From positions 1 through 44,684 of the forward strand of contig CAJJBX010000020.1 of the NCBI GenBank assembly GCA_905182555.1: DNA of 44,684 nt, written 5' to 3'. Source of the stretch: an uncultured Ilumatobacter sp. GTDB lineage: Bacteria > Actinomycetota > Acidimicrobiia > Acidimicrobiales > Ilumatobacteraceae. Within the stretch, counting starts at the first letter, position 1, and each line of letters begins with the position of its first letter. Below, in pieces: positions 36,252 through 44,684 of this stretch. The notes beneath the pieces were generated by a model. The model was not told the DNA's origin and did no database searches. It saw nothing but the letters and a program-made list of their open reading frames with translations. Position numbers and translations under genes: made by a program.

Positions 36252-37816
36252 ATGAATGCCAATAACGGCCCAGCCCACGTCGTGGTCGACGGGTCGAACC
36301 TTGCGACCGAAGGACGGTCGCTGCCCAGCCTGCAGCAGCTGAACGAAGCCGTCATGAGCTTCATGGAAGACAACCCCGACACCGAGATAACGGTGGTGGT
36401 CGATGCGACCTTCGGGCACCGGATTGACAAGAAAGAGACCAAGGAGTTCGAAGAGGGCATCTCGAACAACGAGCTCGTTGCGCCGCCAGCCGGCGCTGTT
36501 GGTCGCGGTGACGCCTTTGTTTTAGGCATCGCCAACAAGGCGAACTCCACGGTGTTATCGAATGATTCCTTTCAGGAGTTCCACGGCCAATACGAATGGC
36601 TCTTCGACGAAGGCCGCCTGATCGGCGGTAAGCCAGTGCCGCATGTCGGCTGGGTGTGGGTGGCGCGCACCCCGGTTCGTGGCCCGGTCAGCCGCAAGGC
36701 CACCCGCGGCTCAGGGAGCAGCAGTGGTAGTAGCGGCGGCGGTCGGTCACGTGGTGGCCGTGGTCGCACAAAGCAAGACGAGAACCAGGCACGCGTGGGC
36801 AGCGTCGAAGCAAATGCACCGATGCCGGTGCCGAAGACGCCGCCGCCAGCGCGCAAGCAGACTGCAGCGCGTCAGAGCGAGCCGAAGGCGGATGTCAGCG
36901 CAGCACCGAGAGGCGGCGACCCAGTGAACGAACTGATGCCGTTTCTCGAGTTCGTCGAGCATCACCCAGTCGGAACGAGCATCAACGGCACCGTCGACGC
37001 GTACTCATCCCACGGCGCCTATATTACGATTTCCGGCACCGGTGTGCGGGGCTATGTCCCGCTCCGAATGATGGCCTCGCCGACACCGCGTAGCGCAAAA
37101 TCAATCATGAAGATCGACTCGTCGGTCACGCTCGTCGTCGTGAGCTTTAATGGTTCTCGCCGCAGCATCGACTGTGCCGTCCCTGACATGGCTGATCGGG
37201 CTATCGCCGAAGCAGCAGCCGAGGCTGACGAAAACGATGAGACAACCGCTGAGGTAACGAGCGAGCGGCAAGGCCCTTCCAGAAAAAAGACAGCCGGTCA
37301 GAGGCCAGCAGCGAAGAAGAAGGCAGCAGCGAAAAAGACGCCGCCCAAGAAGAAGGCGCCGGCCAAGAATGCTGCGGTGAAGACGGCGACCACAAAGACG
37401 GCGACCACAAAGACGGCGTCCACAAAGACGACGGCCAAGAAGGCGGCAGCACCGAAGAGGAGGCTCCGGTCAAGAAGGCTCCGGTCAAGAAGGCTCCGGT
37501 CAAGAAGGCTCCGGTCAAGAAGGCTCCGGTCAAGAAGATCGCAGCCAAGAAGATCGCAGCCAAGAAGATCGCAGCCAAGAAGATCGCAGCCAAGAAGGCA
37601 CCGGTCAACAAGACTGCGGCCAAGAAGGCCGCGGTCAAGAAGGCTTCAGTCACGAAGGCTCCAGTCACGAAGGCGCCAGTCACGAAGGCGCCAGCGAAGA
37701 AGGCGCCAGCGAAGAAGGCGCCAGCGAAGAAGGCGCCAGCGAAGAAGGCGCCAGCGAAGAAGGCTCCTGCCAAGAACGCAGCGACGAAGAAGTCCGCTCC
37801 AGCGAAGGGAGCCTGA
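36252..37816 (+). CDS. NYN/Zc3h12a-like ribonuclease domain + S1 domain + histone H1-like lysine-rich tail, one frameshift
   Basis: About 521 residues after correction. Residues 1-145: PIN/NYN-type nuclease domain with the acidic residues in [28 protein letters not shown] and LSNDSF. A Gly/Ser/Arg linker follows. Residues about 225-310: S1-type RNA-binding domain ([27 protein letters not shown]). The tail, from about 335, is Lys/Ala/Pro-rich with pentapeptide repeats such as [10 protein letters not shown] and APAKK. One A is missing near 37457 (AAGAGGAGG); without it the tail is read in an Arg/Ser frame that runs into exonuclease III. Restored, the gene stops at 37814-37816, one base before xthA. 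The parts suggest an RNA-cleaving, nucleic-acid-coating protein; function unproven. Confidence 0.8.
37463..37777 (+). repeat. 15-base repeats encoding the lysine-rich tail
   Basis: GCTCCGGTCAAGAAG is repeated five times from 37463, ATCGCAGCCAAGAAG four times from 37538, and GCGCCAGCGAAGAAG about five times from 37688. Such repeats change length easily and are a likely place for assembly error. Confidence 0.85.
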
Positions 37817-37817
37817 T

Positions 37818-38588
37818 ATGCGTGTCGTGACCTGGAATGTCAACTCGTTGCGTGCTCGTCAAGAGCGAGTCGAGGCGTGGCTGGAAGAAGTGCAGCCCGA
37901 TGTTCTTTTGATTCAGGAGACCAAACTTGCCGACGACGCCTTCCCGATGCTGGCATTTGAGGCAATGGGTTACACGTGTGCCCACTATGGCCAAGGCCAG
38001 TGGAACGGTGTCGCCATCCTCTCCAAGGTCGGTCTGACTGATGTCGTGACGAACTTTGCAGAAGCCATCAAGCCCGACCCGGACGCACGGATCATTACTG
38101 CCACCTGCGGTGGGGTCAGGGTCAGCAGTGTGTACGTCCCGAATGGGCGATCGCTCGATGACGATCACTACACATACAAGCTCGACTGGCTCGGCCGGCT
38201 GGTGCAGCACCTCGAGGCCGACACGTCGGCTGATCAAGACGTCATTGTCGGTGGCGACTACAACATCGCTCCTGACGACCGAGACGTCCACGACCCCGCC
38301 AAGACCACCGGTATGACGCACGTCAGCCAGGCGGAACGCGACCGTCTTGGCGAGCTTGAGCAGTGGGGGTTGACTGATGCGTTCCGCCACCTGCACGACG
38401 AAGACCGCATGTACTCATGGTGGGACTATCGCGGCGGCGATTTCCACCAGGGGCGTGGGATGCGCATTGACATGTTGATGTGCAGCCAGTCGGTCATTGA
38501 TCGGACCACCTGGTGTGTCGTCGATCGGAACGCCCGCAAGGGCAAGTCACCAAGCGATCATGCGCCGGTGATTGTCGACTTCGACTGA
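37818..38588 (+). CDS. xthA: Exodeoxyribonuclease III
   Basis: 256 residues, normal ExoIII length. Motifs: TWNVNSLRAR, IQETKL (Glu metal ligand), SVYVPNG, VGGDYNIAPDD (Asp, Asn) and SDHAPVIVDF (catalytic Asp-His). It is an AP endonuclease and 3'-5' exonuclease for base-excision repair. GGAG lies about 8 bases before ATG 37818, which comes one base after the previous stop. In the sequence as given this frame is continuous with the upstream gene only because of the missing base there. The 3' end overlaps the convergent helicase gene by 31 bases. Confidence 0.94.
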   Translation: MRVVTWNVNSLRARQERVEAWLEEVQPDVLLIQETKLADDAFPMLAFEAMGYTCAHYGQGQWNGVAILSKVGLTDVVTNFAEAIKPDPDARIITATCGGVRVSSVYVPNGRSLDDDHYTYKLDWLGRLVQHLEADTSADQDVIVGGDYNIAPDDRDVHDPAKTTGMTHVSQAERDRLGELEQWGLTDAFRHLHDEDRMYSWWDYRGGDFHQGRGMRIDMLMCSQSVIDRTTWCVVDRNARKGKSPSDHAPVIVDFD

Positions 38589-40534
38589 GCAACGAGCGGC
38601 AGGATCTGAGCGCCCAGCCGTTCAGCCATAATCTCTCCGAACGACGTCGCGTTCGCCAGTTCGGCGACGGTTGTCGGCTTGCTCGCAGCGATCGCCTTCA
38701 CGTCGCGGTCACTGCACAGCTGACTCGGCAGCACGTCGGCCTTGCGCGCTGCTTCGTCTCTCCATTCCTGCAGGGCTGCCAGCAGTGGGTCGATCCGGGC
38801 GCGTCGCCGGCGAAGCGCGCTCGGTGGTGGCATTGCCTCGGGCTCGCTGAGGTCAAGGTTGCCGATGAACGGGCTCGGCTTGCGGGCATAACCGCCTCGA
38901 CGCTCGGCCCAGCTCAATGTCAGTCGGTCAGATGCACGCGTCGCGGCAACGTAGAGCAACCGGCCTTCCTCGGCCCGAGTTGTTGCTGTCGTTGCTGACT
39001 TGTGCGGCACGAGGCTCGTTTCAACTCCGGTGACGTACACGGCATGCCATTCACGCCCCTTGGAGGCGTGGAATGTCAGGAGATCCACACCGTCGGTCGA
39101 TCGATCGTCGAATGGGTTGGTCATTGCGACCCAGGATCGGAAACCGGCGCCGTCGCCCAGCTGCTGGTCACGGAGATAGTCGAGTACGACCGTGGCGACG
39201 CGCCGCTCGGCCTCAAGCTCGTCGACGGCTCGGTCGGCTTGGGCTTTAGTGCGGCGGTCGACTCCCTCGTGGGCAATGGCCTGTTCGGCTTGCACGGTCA
39301 GCAGAGCGTCGTGTGCGTCGAGCATGTCGTGGGCCCACGCCCGCAGTTGGGAAGCAGAGCCGAGCATCGAGGCCTGACGAACTGCGACCTGCAGCGGGGT
39401 CCCGGAGGCTGTGGCCGAGCGGCGCACCGGAATACCGAGTGACCCGAGCGCGGTGCCGAATGCGGCGAGTTGGGCATTGGTCCGCGCCAACACAGCCACC
39501 GCACCCGAACGAATCAGGTTCGGATCAAGCCGGACAATCGAGCTGGCAACCAAACGTGCTTCGGCGTCTTCGTCGTCTCCTGCTAATCGTTCGACGACCG
39601 GTCCGTCACCACGGTTTGACACCAGCTCAGTCGGGTGTTCGGCCGCGGCGAGTACCTGGACGCCGGTGCGCACGATCTGTGGCGTACAGCGATGGTTGAC
39701 AGGGAGCCGGACCACCTCGACGCCGGGAAAGCGGCGCTCGACGTCGACGAGCAGCGTCGGGTCGGCGCCGTTGAACCCATAGATGGCCTGTGCCGGGTCA
39801 CCCACGATGAACAGATCGTCGCGGCCGGCCCGCAGTAGATCGACAAGGCGGTGCTGCAAGGGGTTGAGGTCTTGGGCTTCATCGACGAGGAGGTGTCGAA
39901 ATCGCCACCGCAACCCATCAGCAAACCCAGTGTCGTATTCCATTTCGGTGATCACCAGCGAAAGGACGTCATCGAAATCAATGATGCCACGCTTACGTTT
40001 CAGCTGTTCGAAGTCATTGAAAACGGTGGCAGCGCGCTCGATACCAGCTGATGGGCTTCGTTGCGCCCGGCGCGCCCGGCCGGCATAGTCGCTTGCGCGG
40101 ATGCCGCGGGCGGTAGCCCAGTCGATCTCGCCGAGAAGGCCATCGATGCCGCGGCGCTGTGATGCGTCGATCACGTCGCCAACGAGTCGCCGGCGCTCAG
40201 GAACGACCGTACGTGGCCGACGGTTCGTGTCGTCCCACCGTTGCCGGAGCACAGCAAGCATGACCGAGTGAAACGTGCCAGCTTCAACGCGGTCGCGCAT
40301 GCCGAGACGCGACAGCCGCCGCCGGAGCTCCCCAGCAGCCTCGCGGGTAAATGTGAGCGCCAAAGTGTGGCGCGCATCGGCCTTGTCGGTGGCGACGCGC
40401 CACGCGATGCGACGGGTCAAGACGCGAGTCTTGCCCGACCCGGCGCCAGCGATCACAGCAACCAGGTGCGACTCGGCAGTGACCGCGGCGCGCTGGTCGG
40501 CATCGAGGTCAGCGATCAGCGCGTCGGCATCCAC
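38558..40534 (-). CDS. UvrD2-like superfamily I DNA helicase with HRDC domain
   Basis: 658 residues. Walker A GAGSGKTRVLTRR, motif II LLVDEAQDLN, motif III VGDPAQAIYGFNGAD, motif IV VNHRCTPQIV, motif V LLTFHASKGREWHAVYV and motif VI VAATRASDRL. Insertions are short compared with UvrD1, and the C-terminal 80 residues (LLAALQEWRDEAARKADV onward) look like an HRDC domain, as in mycobacterial UvrD2. Helicase for DNA repair or replication. GTG 40534 is four bases after the stop of the acyltransferase, so the two are cotranscribed; a TACAGT 7 bases upstream belongs to the last codons of that gene. Confidence 0.9.
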   Translation of the reverse strand: MDADALIADLDADQRAAVTAESHLVAVIAGAGSGKTRVLTRRIAWRVATDKADARHTLALTFTREAAGELRRRLSRLGMRDRVEAGTFHSVMLAVLRQRWDDTNRRPRTVVPERRRLVGDVIDASQRRGIDGLLGEIDWATARGIRASDYAGRARRAQRSPSAGIERAATVFNDFEQLKRKRGIIDFDDVLSLVITEMEYDTGFADGLRWRFRHLLVDEAQDLNPLQHRLVDLLRAGRDDLFIVGDPAQAIYGFNGADPTLLVDVERRFPGVEVVRLPVNHRCTPQIVRTGVQVLAAAEHPTELVSNRGDGPVVERLAGDDEDAEARLVASSIVRLDPNLIRSGAVAVLARTNAQLAAFGTALGSLGIPVRRSATASGTPLQVAVRQASMLGSASQLRAWAHDMLDAHDALLTVQAEQAIAHEGVDRRTKAQADRAVDELEAERRVATVVLDYLRDQQLGDGAGFRSWVAMTNPFDDRSTDGVDLLTFHASKGREWHAVYVTGVETSLVPHKSATTATTRAEEGRLLYVAATRASDRLTLSWAERRGGYARKPSPFIGNLDLSEPEAMPPPSALRRRRARIDPLLAALQEWRDEAARKADVLPSQLCSDRDVKAIAASKPTTVAELANATSFGEIMAERLGAQILPLVAQSKSTITGA

Positions 40535-40538
40535 GTTG

Positions 40539-42618
40539 TTAACTGTACGCGGCAATCTCTTCGAGCTGAGCCGTGAGCCAGTTAGCCATCCAAATTGCTC
40601 CGCTGCGGTTGAAATGCAGCCCGTCGTACCGCCAGCTGGGATCGAAGTTTCCGAGCGGTTCCGCACAGTTCCCTCCGGGGCAGAGGACGCGGCCGACATC
40701 GATGATGGATACGTCGGAGTGGGTACTGGCGTAGCTCTCGAACACGGCACGAACCCTGGCCTCTCGGTCCCACATGGCATCGGTGGTGCCGATCTCCATC
40801 CGCGGCGCTGGTACGGCGAGAACGAGGGCCGCATCGACTGCAGCGGTCTGGGCCAGGATCTCATCGACAAAGTCGATAATGAGCGAGGTGTGCTCGCCAG
40901 ACCCGAGCGTGACAATTGACTCGCCGACCCGGCGATCTTCGAGGTCGTTGGTGAGCAGCAACATCACGATGTCGACAGGGTCTGTACCGATCTCGATTGC
41001 GTCGCGCAGGTCGCTCCGCCAGTCACCGCAAAATTGTGCCAATGAGACGGACTCGTAACTTCCGTCAAATTGTTCGAACGCGACATCACCAGGGAGGAAC
41101 GAGCACGCCGGTCGTGCGACGTTTCGGATTTGGATGCGGTCGGTCTCAAAGACTGTGTCGGCAACCGTCCACGGTTCGAATTGTAAATCGCTCAGCAGGC
41201 GGCCTCCGATCATGGTGTGCATCACCGAGTCGCCGACAACAGCGACGCGAGTTGGCCCAGCCAAGCGATTGAGCGCCGTGGTACTGGTGGTACTGGTGGA
41301 CCCGCTGGTCGCGGTCGGCACAGTTGTCTGGGCCACGGCGGTTGGCGAGGTGGTCTCGGTCGTGTCCGGAAGATTCAACATCGGGCGCGGCTGCTCGAAG
41401 GCGATCGTCGCGCCGATCTTGACGGTCGGTTCGTCGTCTTCGGCCCCGAGGGTGGCGGGTCCGGCGGTGACGACGATCAAGGCAGCGGCTACAGCGGCGG
41501 TGCAGGCAGGGCCGATGGCGATGGACCGAGGGCCCCAGCGGTCTCCGATCGCGCCCTGTCGAATGGGCCGTTCGAGTAGTCGGTACGACAGGGTTGCGAC
41601 GATCAGGGTCACGACGAGGACGACGATGCGATGGGCGAAGTCACGTAGCCTGTGCAGCCTCATCGAGAATGACGAGGATGGGCCAGTGCCAGAGGTACAC
41701 ACCGTACGAAATGACCCCGAGGAGGCGCAGAGGTGGCCATTCGAGCACCCGGCGGATCCACGGGGTCGCTGGCCCACCGACGATGACCATGCCTGCAGCG
41801 AGTGCGACCAGAGTGAAGCCACCGCGGTACATCCAGGTGACATTCTCCGACGCTGTGGCGGAGACGGCGACCAACACGGCAACGGACAGCAGTGCAGCAG
41901 CCGACGTCCGGCGTGATCCTGCGACGGGGACCCCCCGCAATGTTGCGCCGAGGGCTGCGCCGATGAGGAGCGCCTGTGCTCGAGTATCGGCACCGAAGTA
42001 CAGGCGGTCGAGCGAGCTGCCGTTGAAGTTTGCGATGATCATCCAGAGAGCACTCGCTGCGCCGAGGACGACCGATCCGACAATCACGCATCGCCGAGTG
42101 GACCGGCGTGTCGCCGTGAACGCTGCAGCAAGCGCGATTGCTCCAGCGAGGATGACATAGAACTGTTCTTCGATCGATAACGACCAGACATGACGCAGCG
42201 GTGATGCGCCGGTGACGACATCGGTGTAGGTAGTGCCATCACTGATGAATAGCCAGTTTGCTACGTACAACAGCGCAGCGAGGCCATGGCGACGGAGTCG
42301 TTCCAATTCGACCGCGTTCGCCCACACAGCGGCATATATCGCGAGCGTGGTGACCATGAGCAGCATTGCCGGAAGTAGCCGTCGCGTTCGCCGAATGAAG
42401 AATTGTCCGAGGCGGATCGATCCGCTGGCCTCGGCCTCTCTGACGAGAAGCGACGTCAGGAGAAAGCCCGAGAGGACGAAGAACACGTCGACACCGATGA
42501 AACCTCCGGGCAAGGCGTCGGGCCACAGGTGGTAGACGACTACGGCGGCGACAGCGACCCCGCGGAGGCCATCAAGGCTCGGCACATGAACGAACGAGCT
42601 CCCCGGACCGTCGGTCAT
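40539..42618 (-). CDS. OafA/YrhL-family O-acyltransferase with C-terminal SGNH domain, one frameshift
   Basis: About 692 residues after correction. The N-terminal acyltransferase-3 membrane domain (HVPSLDGLRGVAVAAVVVYH, GFIGVDVFFVLSGFL, RRTRRLLP, WSLSIEEQFY) has about ten helices and ends RLLERPIR. A Thr/Ser-rich linker leads to a periplasm-side SGNH hydrolase domain with VAVVGDSVMH (Ser nucleophile) and DGLHFN (Asp, His). Such enzymes O-acetylate cell-wall or surface glycans. An extra base near 41649 breaks the frame; removing it joins WPILVILDEAAQ to LRDFAHRIVVLVV. Confidence 0.88.
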
Positions 42619-42624
42619 CTTTCA

Positions 42625-42630
42625 ACGATA
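42625..42630 (-). promoter_or_regulatory. Leaderless-type -10 box of the acyltransferase (TATCGT, 6 bases before ATG)
   Basis: On the - strand TATCGT, TGAAAG, ATG 42618. Only 37 bases separate this start from the divergent PH-protein start. Confidence 0.45.
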
Positions 42631-42643
42631 CTGCAGCGTTGAG

Positions 42644-42649
42644 TAACCT
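42644..42649 (+). promoter_or_regulatory. Leaderless-type -10 box of the PH-domain gene (TAACCT, 6 bases before ATG)
   Basis: TAACCT, GGGTAT, ATG 42656. A poor -35 (TTCAAC) lies 17 bases upstream and falls inside the divergent promoter. Confidence 0.45.
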
Positions 42650-42655
42650 GGGTAT

Positions 42656-43279
42656 ATGTCGTATCCCAAGAAGCTGCTGAACGACTACGAAACGGTTGCG
42701 GTCGACCTCCACCCGCACTGGTGGCACTTCGCCGAACCGGTCTCCGCGCTCGTCGGATCAATTATTTTCGGCATCCTCGCACTTGTGTTCGACGTCAGAG
42801 GCACCTTCGGTGACCTCTTGAAATGGCTGGTCATCATCCTGATCGTCGTCAGCGCCATCTGGGTCGTTGTGCGATACCTCAAATGGATGACCACTAACTT
42901 TGTCATCACTTCGGACCGGCTCATCTTCCGTGCTGGCGTGATCGCCAAGATGGGTATTGAGATCCCGCTCGAACGAGTCAACAACGTCCACTTCAGTCAG
43001 ACGATCTTTGAACGGATGACCGGCTCGGGCGACCTGCTGATCGAGTCCGGCGGCGAAGGCGGCCAGCAACGTTTCACCGACATTCGCCGCCCCGATCGCG
43101 TGCAGAATCTTATCCATTCGCAGATGGAAGAGAACGAAAAGCGCCGGTTCACGGTGGGTACGGGTGGCTCAACGACTGACGTGGCCACGCAACTCGAGAA
43201 GCTCGAAGGCATGGTCGAACGCGGCACGCTGTCACCTGAGGAATTTCAGTCACAGAAGAACAAGCTGCTGGGGGGCTGA
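42656..43279 (+). CDS. PH-domain membrane protein with C-terminal SHOCT-like motif
   Basis: 207 residues. Two hydrophobic helices (about 28-50 and 57-75) are followed by a bacterial PH-like domain (FVITSDRLIFRAGVIAKMG, IPLERVNNVHFSQTIFER, GDLLIESGGEGG) as in YdbS-type proteins. The last 30 residues (QLEKLEGMVERGTLS, EEFQSQKNKLL) match the short C-terminal SHOCT pattern. Role unknown, perhaps membrane-associated oligomer. It overlaps nothing; the next gene starts after one base. Confidence 0.82.
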   Translation: MSYPKKLLNDYETVAVDLHPHWWHFAEPVSALVGSIIFGILALVFDVRGTFGDLLKWLVIILIVVSAIWVVVRYLKWMTTNFVITSDRLIFRAGVIAKMGIEIPLERVNNVHFSQTIFERMTGSGDLLIESGGEGGQQRFTDIRRPDRVQNLIHSQMEENEKRRFTVGTGGSTTDVATQLEKLEGMVERGTLSPEEFQSQKNKLLGG

Positions 43280-43280
43280 C

Positions 43281-44184
43281 GTGCCGTCTGGACGCCGAAT
43301 TATCAGCCTGGTGCCGTCAAGCACCGCCGCCACTGCTCGGACTTGGCGGCGATGTCATTGCGTGTACGAAGTTCTGCGAGCAACCAGATATCGCTCATGT
43401 CGGTGGCACAAAGAACCCTGACATTCAAGCGATCATCGACCTGGCGCCCGATGTCGTCGTGCTCGACCGAGAAGAAAATCGCCGACAGGACGCCGAAGCG
43501 CTGGAGGCGGCGGGAATCGAACTCTTCGTCAGCGATGTCACCGACGTGGCCTCGGCTATGATCGTTGTGGCCGAACTGTCTGCGCTCGTTGGTGGCCCGA
43601 CGGTCATTGAGGTGGACCGACCGCGCCATGTTGAGCCATTGGGCCTGTCCGTCTTTGTACCGATCTGGCGTCGTCCGTGGATGAGCATCTCGGCAGCCAC
43701 CTACGGCGGATCGCTGCTGGCCCACCTCGGCTGGCGCATGGTGACCAACGGTGCGCCGACCGCGTATCCCGAGGTCGAACTCGCAGACCTTGAAGCACCC
43801 GACGTCGTTGCTGTTCCGTCTGAGCCCTATGAGTTCACCGACGATCATCTCGATGAGCTTCGTGTTGCGTTCCCAACGAGTGCGGTCGTGCGCATCGATG
43901 GGCAAGATCTGTTTTGGTGGGGGGCAGGACCCCTGGAGCGATTATTCGACTCGGCGAAGCGCTATGCGACGTGGTGGGCGCCAGCTGAGGGCTTGACAAC
44001 CCAGCCATCGGTGACTGCACCCGGCGCGCAGATCGCAACGATGCATCCGCCGAATCCACCGCCGGTCATCCGTGTCCCGAACACGCCCGGGAGAGCGTTG
44101 AGCGCACCGACTGCAGCGTCCATCTGGTCGGTCGAGGTGTCGAAGTCATCGCGCAGGCTGGCGTGCCCATCGACCATGATCTGA
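43281..44184 (+). CDS. BtuF-like helical-backbone metal receptor without signal peptide, one frameshift
   Basis: The N-terminus RRIISLVPSSTA, then LLGLGGDVIACTKFCEQP, AHVGGTKNPDIQAIIDLAPDVVVLDREENR, is the start of the periplasmic-binding-protein type III fold of BtuF and siderophore-binding proteins. The protein begins directly with the fold, so it lacks a secretion signal. An extra base near 43335 breaks the frame. The reading continues to about YATWWAPAEG (43990), where homologues would end. In the given frame it runs on to 44184 across the 3' end of galK; another frame stops at 43996, so the true end is probably about there. GGGGG lies 6 bases before GTG 43281. A ligand-sensing rather than transport role is possible. 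Confidence 0.72.
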
Positions 44185-44684
44185 CCCGCAGCGACGTAGT
44201 TGCCTGCAGCCAGTTCCGTGGCGAACTTCATGACGCGACGGTTCTCAGCAATTACGTGCCGGGCCCGCCGTTGGGCGATTGGGTCGGTCACGCGCGCGAC
44301 ATCGTCGGGCGAAGCGAGCCGCAACGGGCCGATGTCTACCTCGGCCCGTTCGCATTCAGCAACGCGATCGGCGTAGGCCGAGCCGACCAGCCGACGATGG
44401 ACGATGAACTTGACCACAATGTCGATGTCGTCGGGAATCAGGTGCGGAGTGACTTCGAGGCTGTGGCAGTCGATCAGCGTGGCGTGCCCTGCTACTCCGG
44501 CAGCGATCGACAGTTGATCCATGATTCCCGTTGGCACGCCCGTGGCAGCGTGCTCGGCGCGTTGCGCGGCCTGCGCGAGTTCGAGGGACGTTCCGTCGAA
44601 GCCAAGCGCAAGCCCGACAGCGCATTCGAGTGCCGCGCTCGACGACAGACCGGCACCGGCGGGAATATCGGAAACGAGGTGTCC
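43962..44684 (-). CDS. galK: Galactokinase, C-terminal two thirds (runs off the right edge)
   Basis: 240 residues are visible; the N-terminus lies beyond 44684. GHMP-kinase motif 2 is DIPAGAGLSSSAALE at the edge, followed by GVPTGIMDQLSIAAGV, RRLVGSAYADRVAECERA and motif 3 GTRMTGGGFGGCIVAI, with the typical C-terminal KPSAGAHHV. It phosphorylates galactose in the Leloir pathway. The C-terminal region between GGGFGG and the end is shorter than in most galactokinases. It converges on the BtuF-like gene and overlaps it. Confidence 0.88.
   Translation of the reverse strand, partial: GHLVSDIPAGAGLSSSAALECAVGLALGFDGTSLELAQAAQRAEHAATGVPTGIMDQLSIAAGVAGHATLIDCHSLEVTPHLIPDDIDIVVKFIVHRRLVGSAYADRVAECERAEVDIGPLRLASPDDVARVTDPIAQRRARHVIAENRRVMKFATELAAGNYVAAGQIMVDGHASLRDDFDTSTDQMDAAVGALNALPGVFGTRMTGGGFGGCIVAICAPGAVTDGWVVKPSAGAHHVA

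Noticed and set aside
37201..37773. Antisense open frame reading as repeated AGAFF units
   Set aside because: It is the complement of the lysine-rich coding repeats and has no start signals.
36252..38588. A single 778-residue NYN-S1-Arg-rich-exonuclease III fusion protein
   Set aside because: Shifting one base near 37457 gives the expected lysine-rich tail, a stop at 37814-37816 and a separate exonuclease start with its own ribosome site.
40541..40546. TACAGT 7 bases before the UvrD2-like GTG as another leaderless promoter
   Set aside because: It is the last two sense codons (Tyr-Ser) of the upstream gene four bases away, so cotranscription explains it more simply.

Overview
The window looks like chromosomal DNA of a high-GC actinomycete-lineage bacterium. 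The markers are an actinobacterial Kgd (2-oxoglutarate decarboxylase/dehydrogenase with its own acyltransferase domain), NucS/EndoMS mismatch repair, a mycothiol-dependent formaldehyde dehydrogenase beside a metallo-beta-lactamase-fold protein, a UvrD2-type helicase with an HRDC tail, and the order comM-dprA-xerC ... lytM-rpsB-tsf-pyrH-frr-cdsA-dxr-rseP-ispG, which parallels Mycobacterium tuberculosis. Gene content and the WhiG-type sigma factor suggest class Acidimicrobiia, possibly an Ilumatobacter relative; that placement is inference. I see no tRNA, rRNA, CRISPR array, prophage or insertion sequence.

Layout. 1-3.0 kb: tail of an unknown gene, then two adjacent fold-type II PLP enzymes. 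3.2-4.7 kb: a short beta-sandwich protein, ClpP and a small lipoprotein. 4.9-18.6 kb: a long block on the + strand with comM and dprA (DNA uptake and processing), xerC, a WhiG-family sigma factor, a degenerate LytM protein, then the translation, envelope and isoprenoid core (rpsB, tsf, pyrH, frr, cdsA, dxr, rseP, ispG). 18.7-21.4 kb: a - strand operon mscR - MBL hydrolase - manA. 21.4-29.0 kb: nucS, an ABC1/UbiB kinase, a VOC protein, an inositol-phosphatase/enoyl-CoA-hydratase pair, an alpha/beta hydrolase and the ABC-F factor EttA. 29.0-31.7 kb: a repeat-bearing intergenic region, an FEA1-like iron lipoprotein behind two iron-box-like palindromes, and an aldo/keto reductase. 31.7-35.4 kb: kgd. 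35.4-44.7 kb: a HAD hydrolase, a NYN-S1-lysine-rich protein, exonuclease III, a UvrD2-like helicase, an OafA-type acyltransferase, a PH/SHOCT membrane protein, a signal-less BtuF-like protein and the end of galK.

Two window-wide properties matter to any reader. First, at least twelve single-base frameshifts interrupt otherwise intact conserved genes, including essential ones (rpsB, pyrH, kgd). They usually need one base added or removed in a short run, so I read them as sequencing or assembly errors, annotate each gene across its whole span, and give the break point. One of them creates a false 778-residue fusion of the NYN-S1 protein with exonuclease III. Second, many genes lack a Shine-Dalgarno sequence and instead carry a -10-like TANNNT hexamer 6-8 bases before ATG/GTG, the geometry of leaderless transcripts; this also fixes several start codons.

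The most interesting items are the FEA1-like lipoprotein with twin DtxR/IdeR-like operators, the NYN-S1-histone-H1-like protein, the catalytically degenerate LytM protein beside the sigma factor, and several short tandem repeats placed exactly at gene boundaries.
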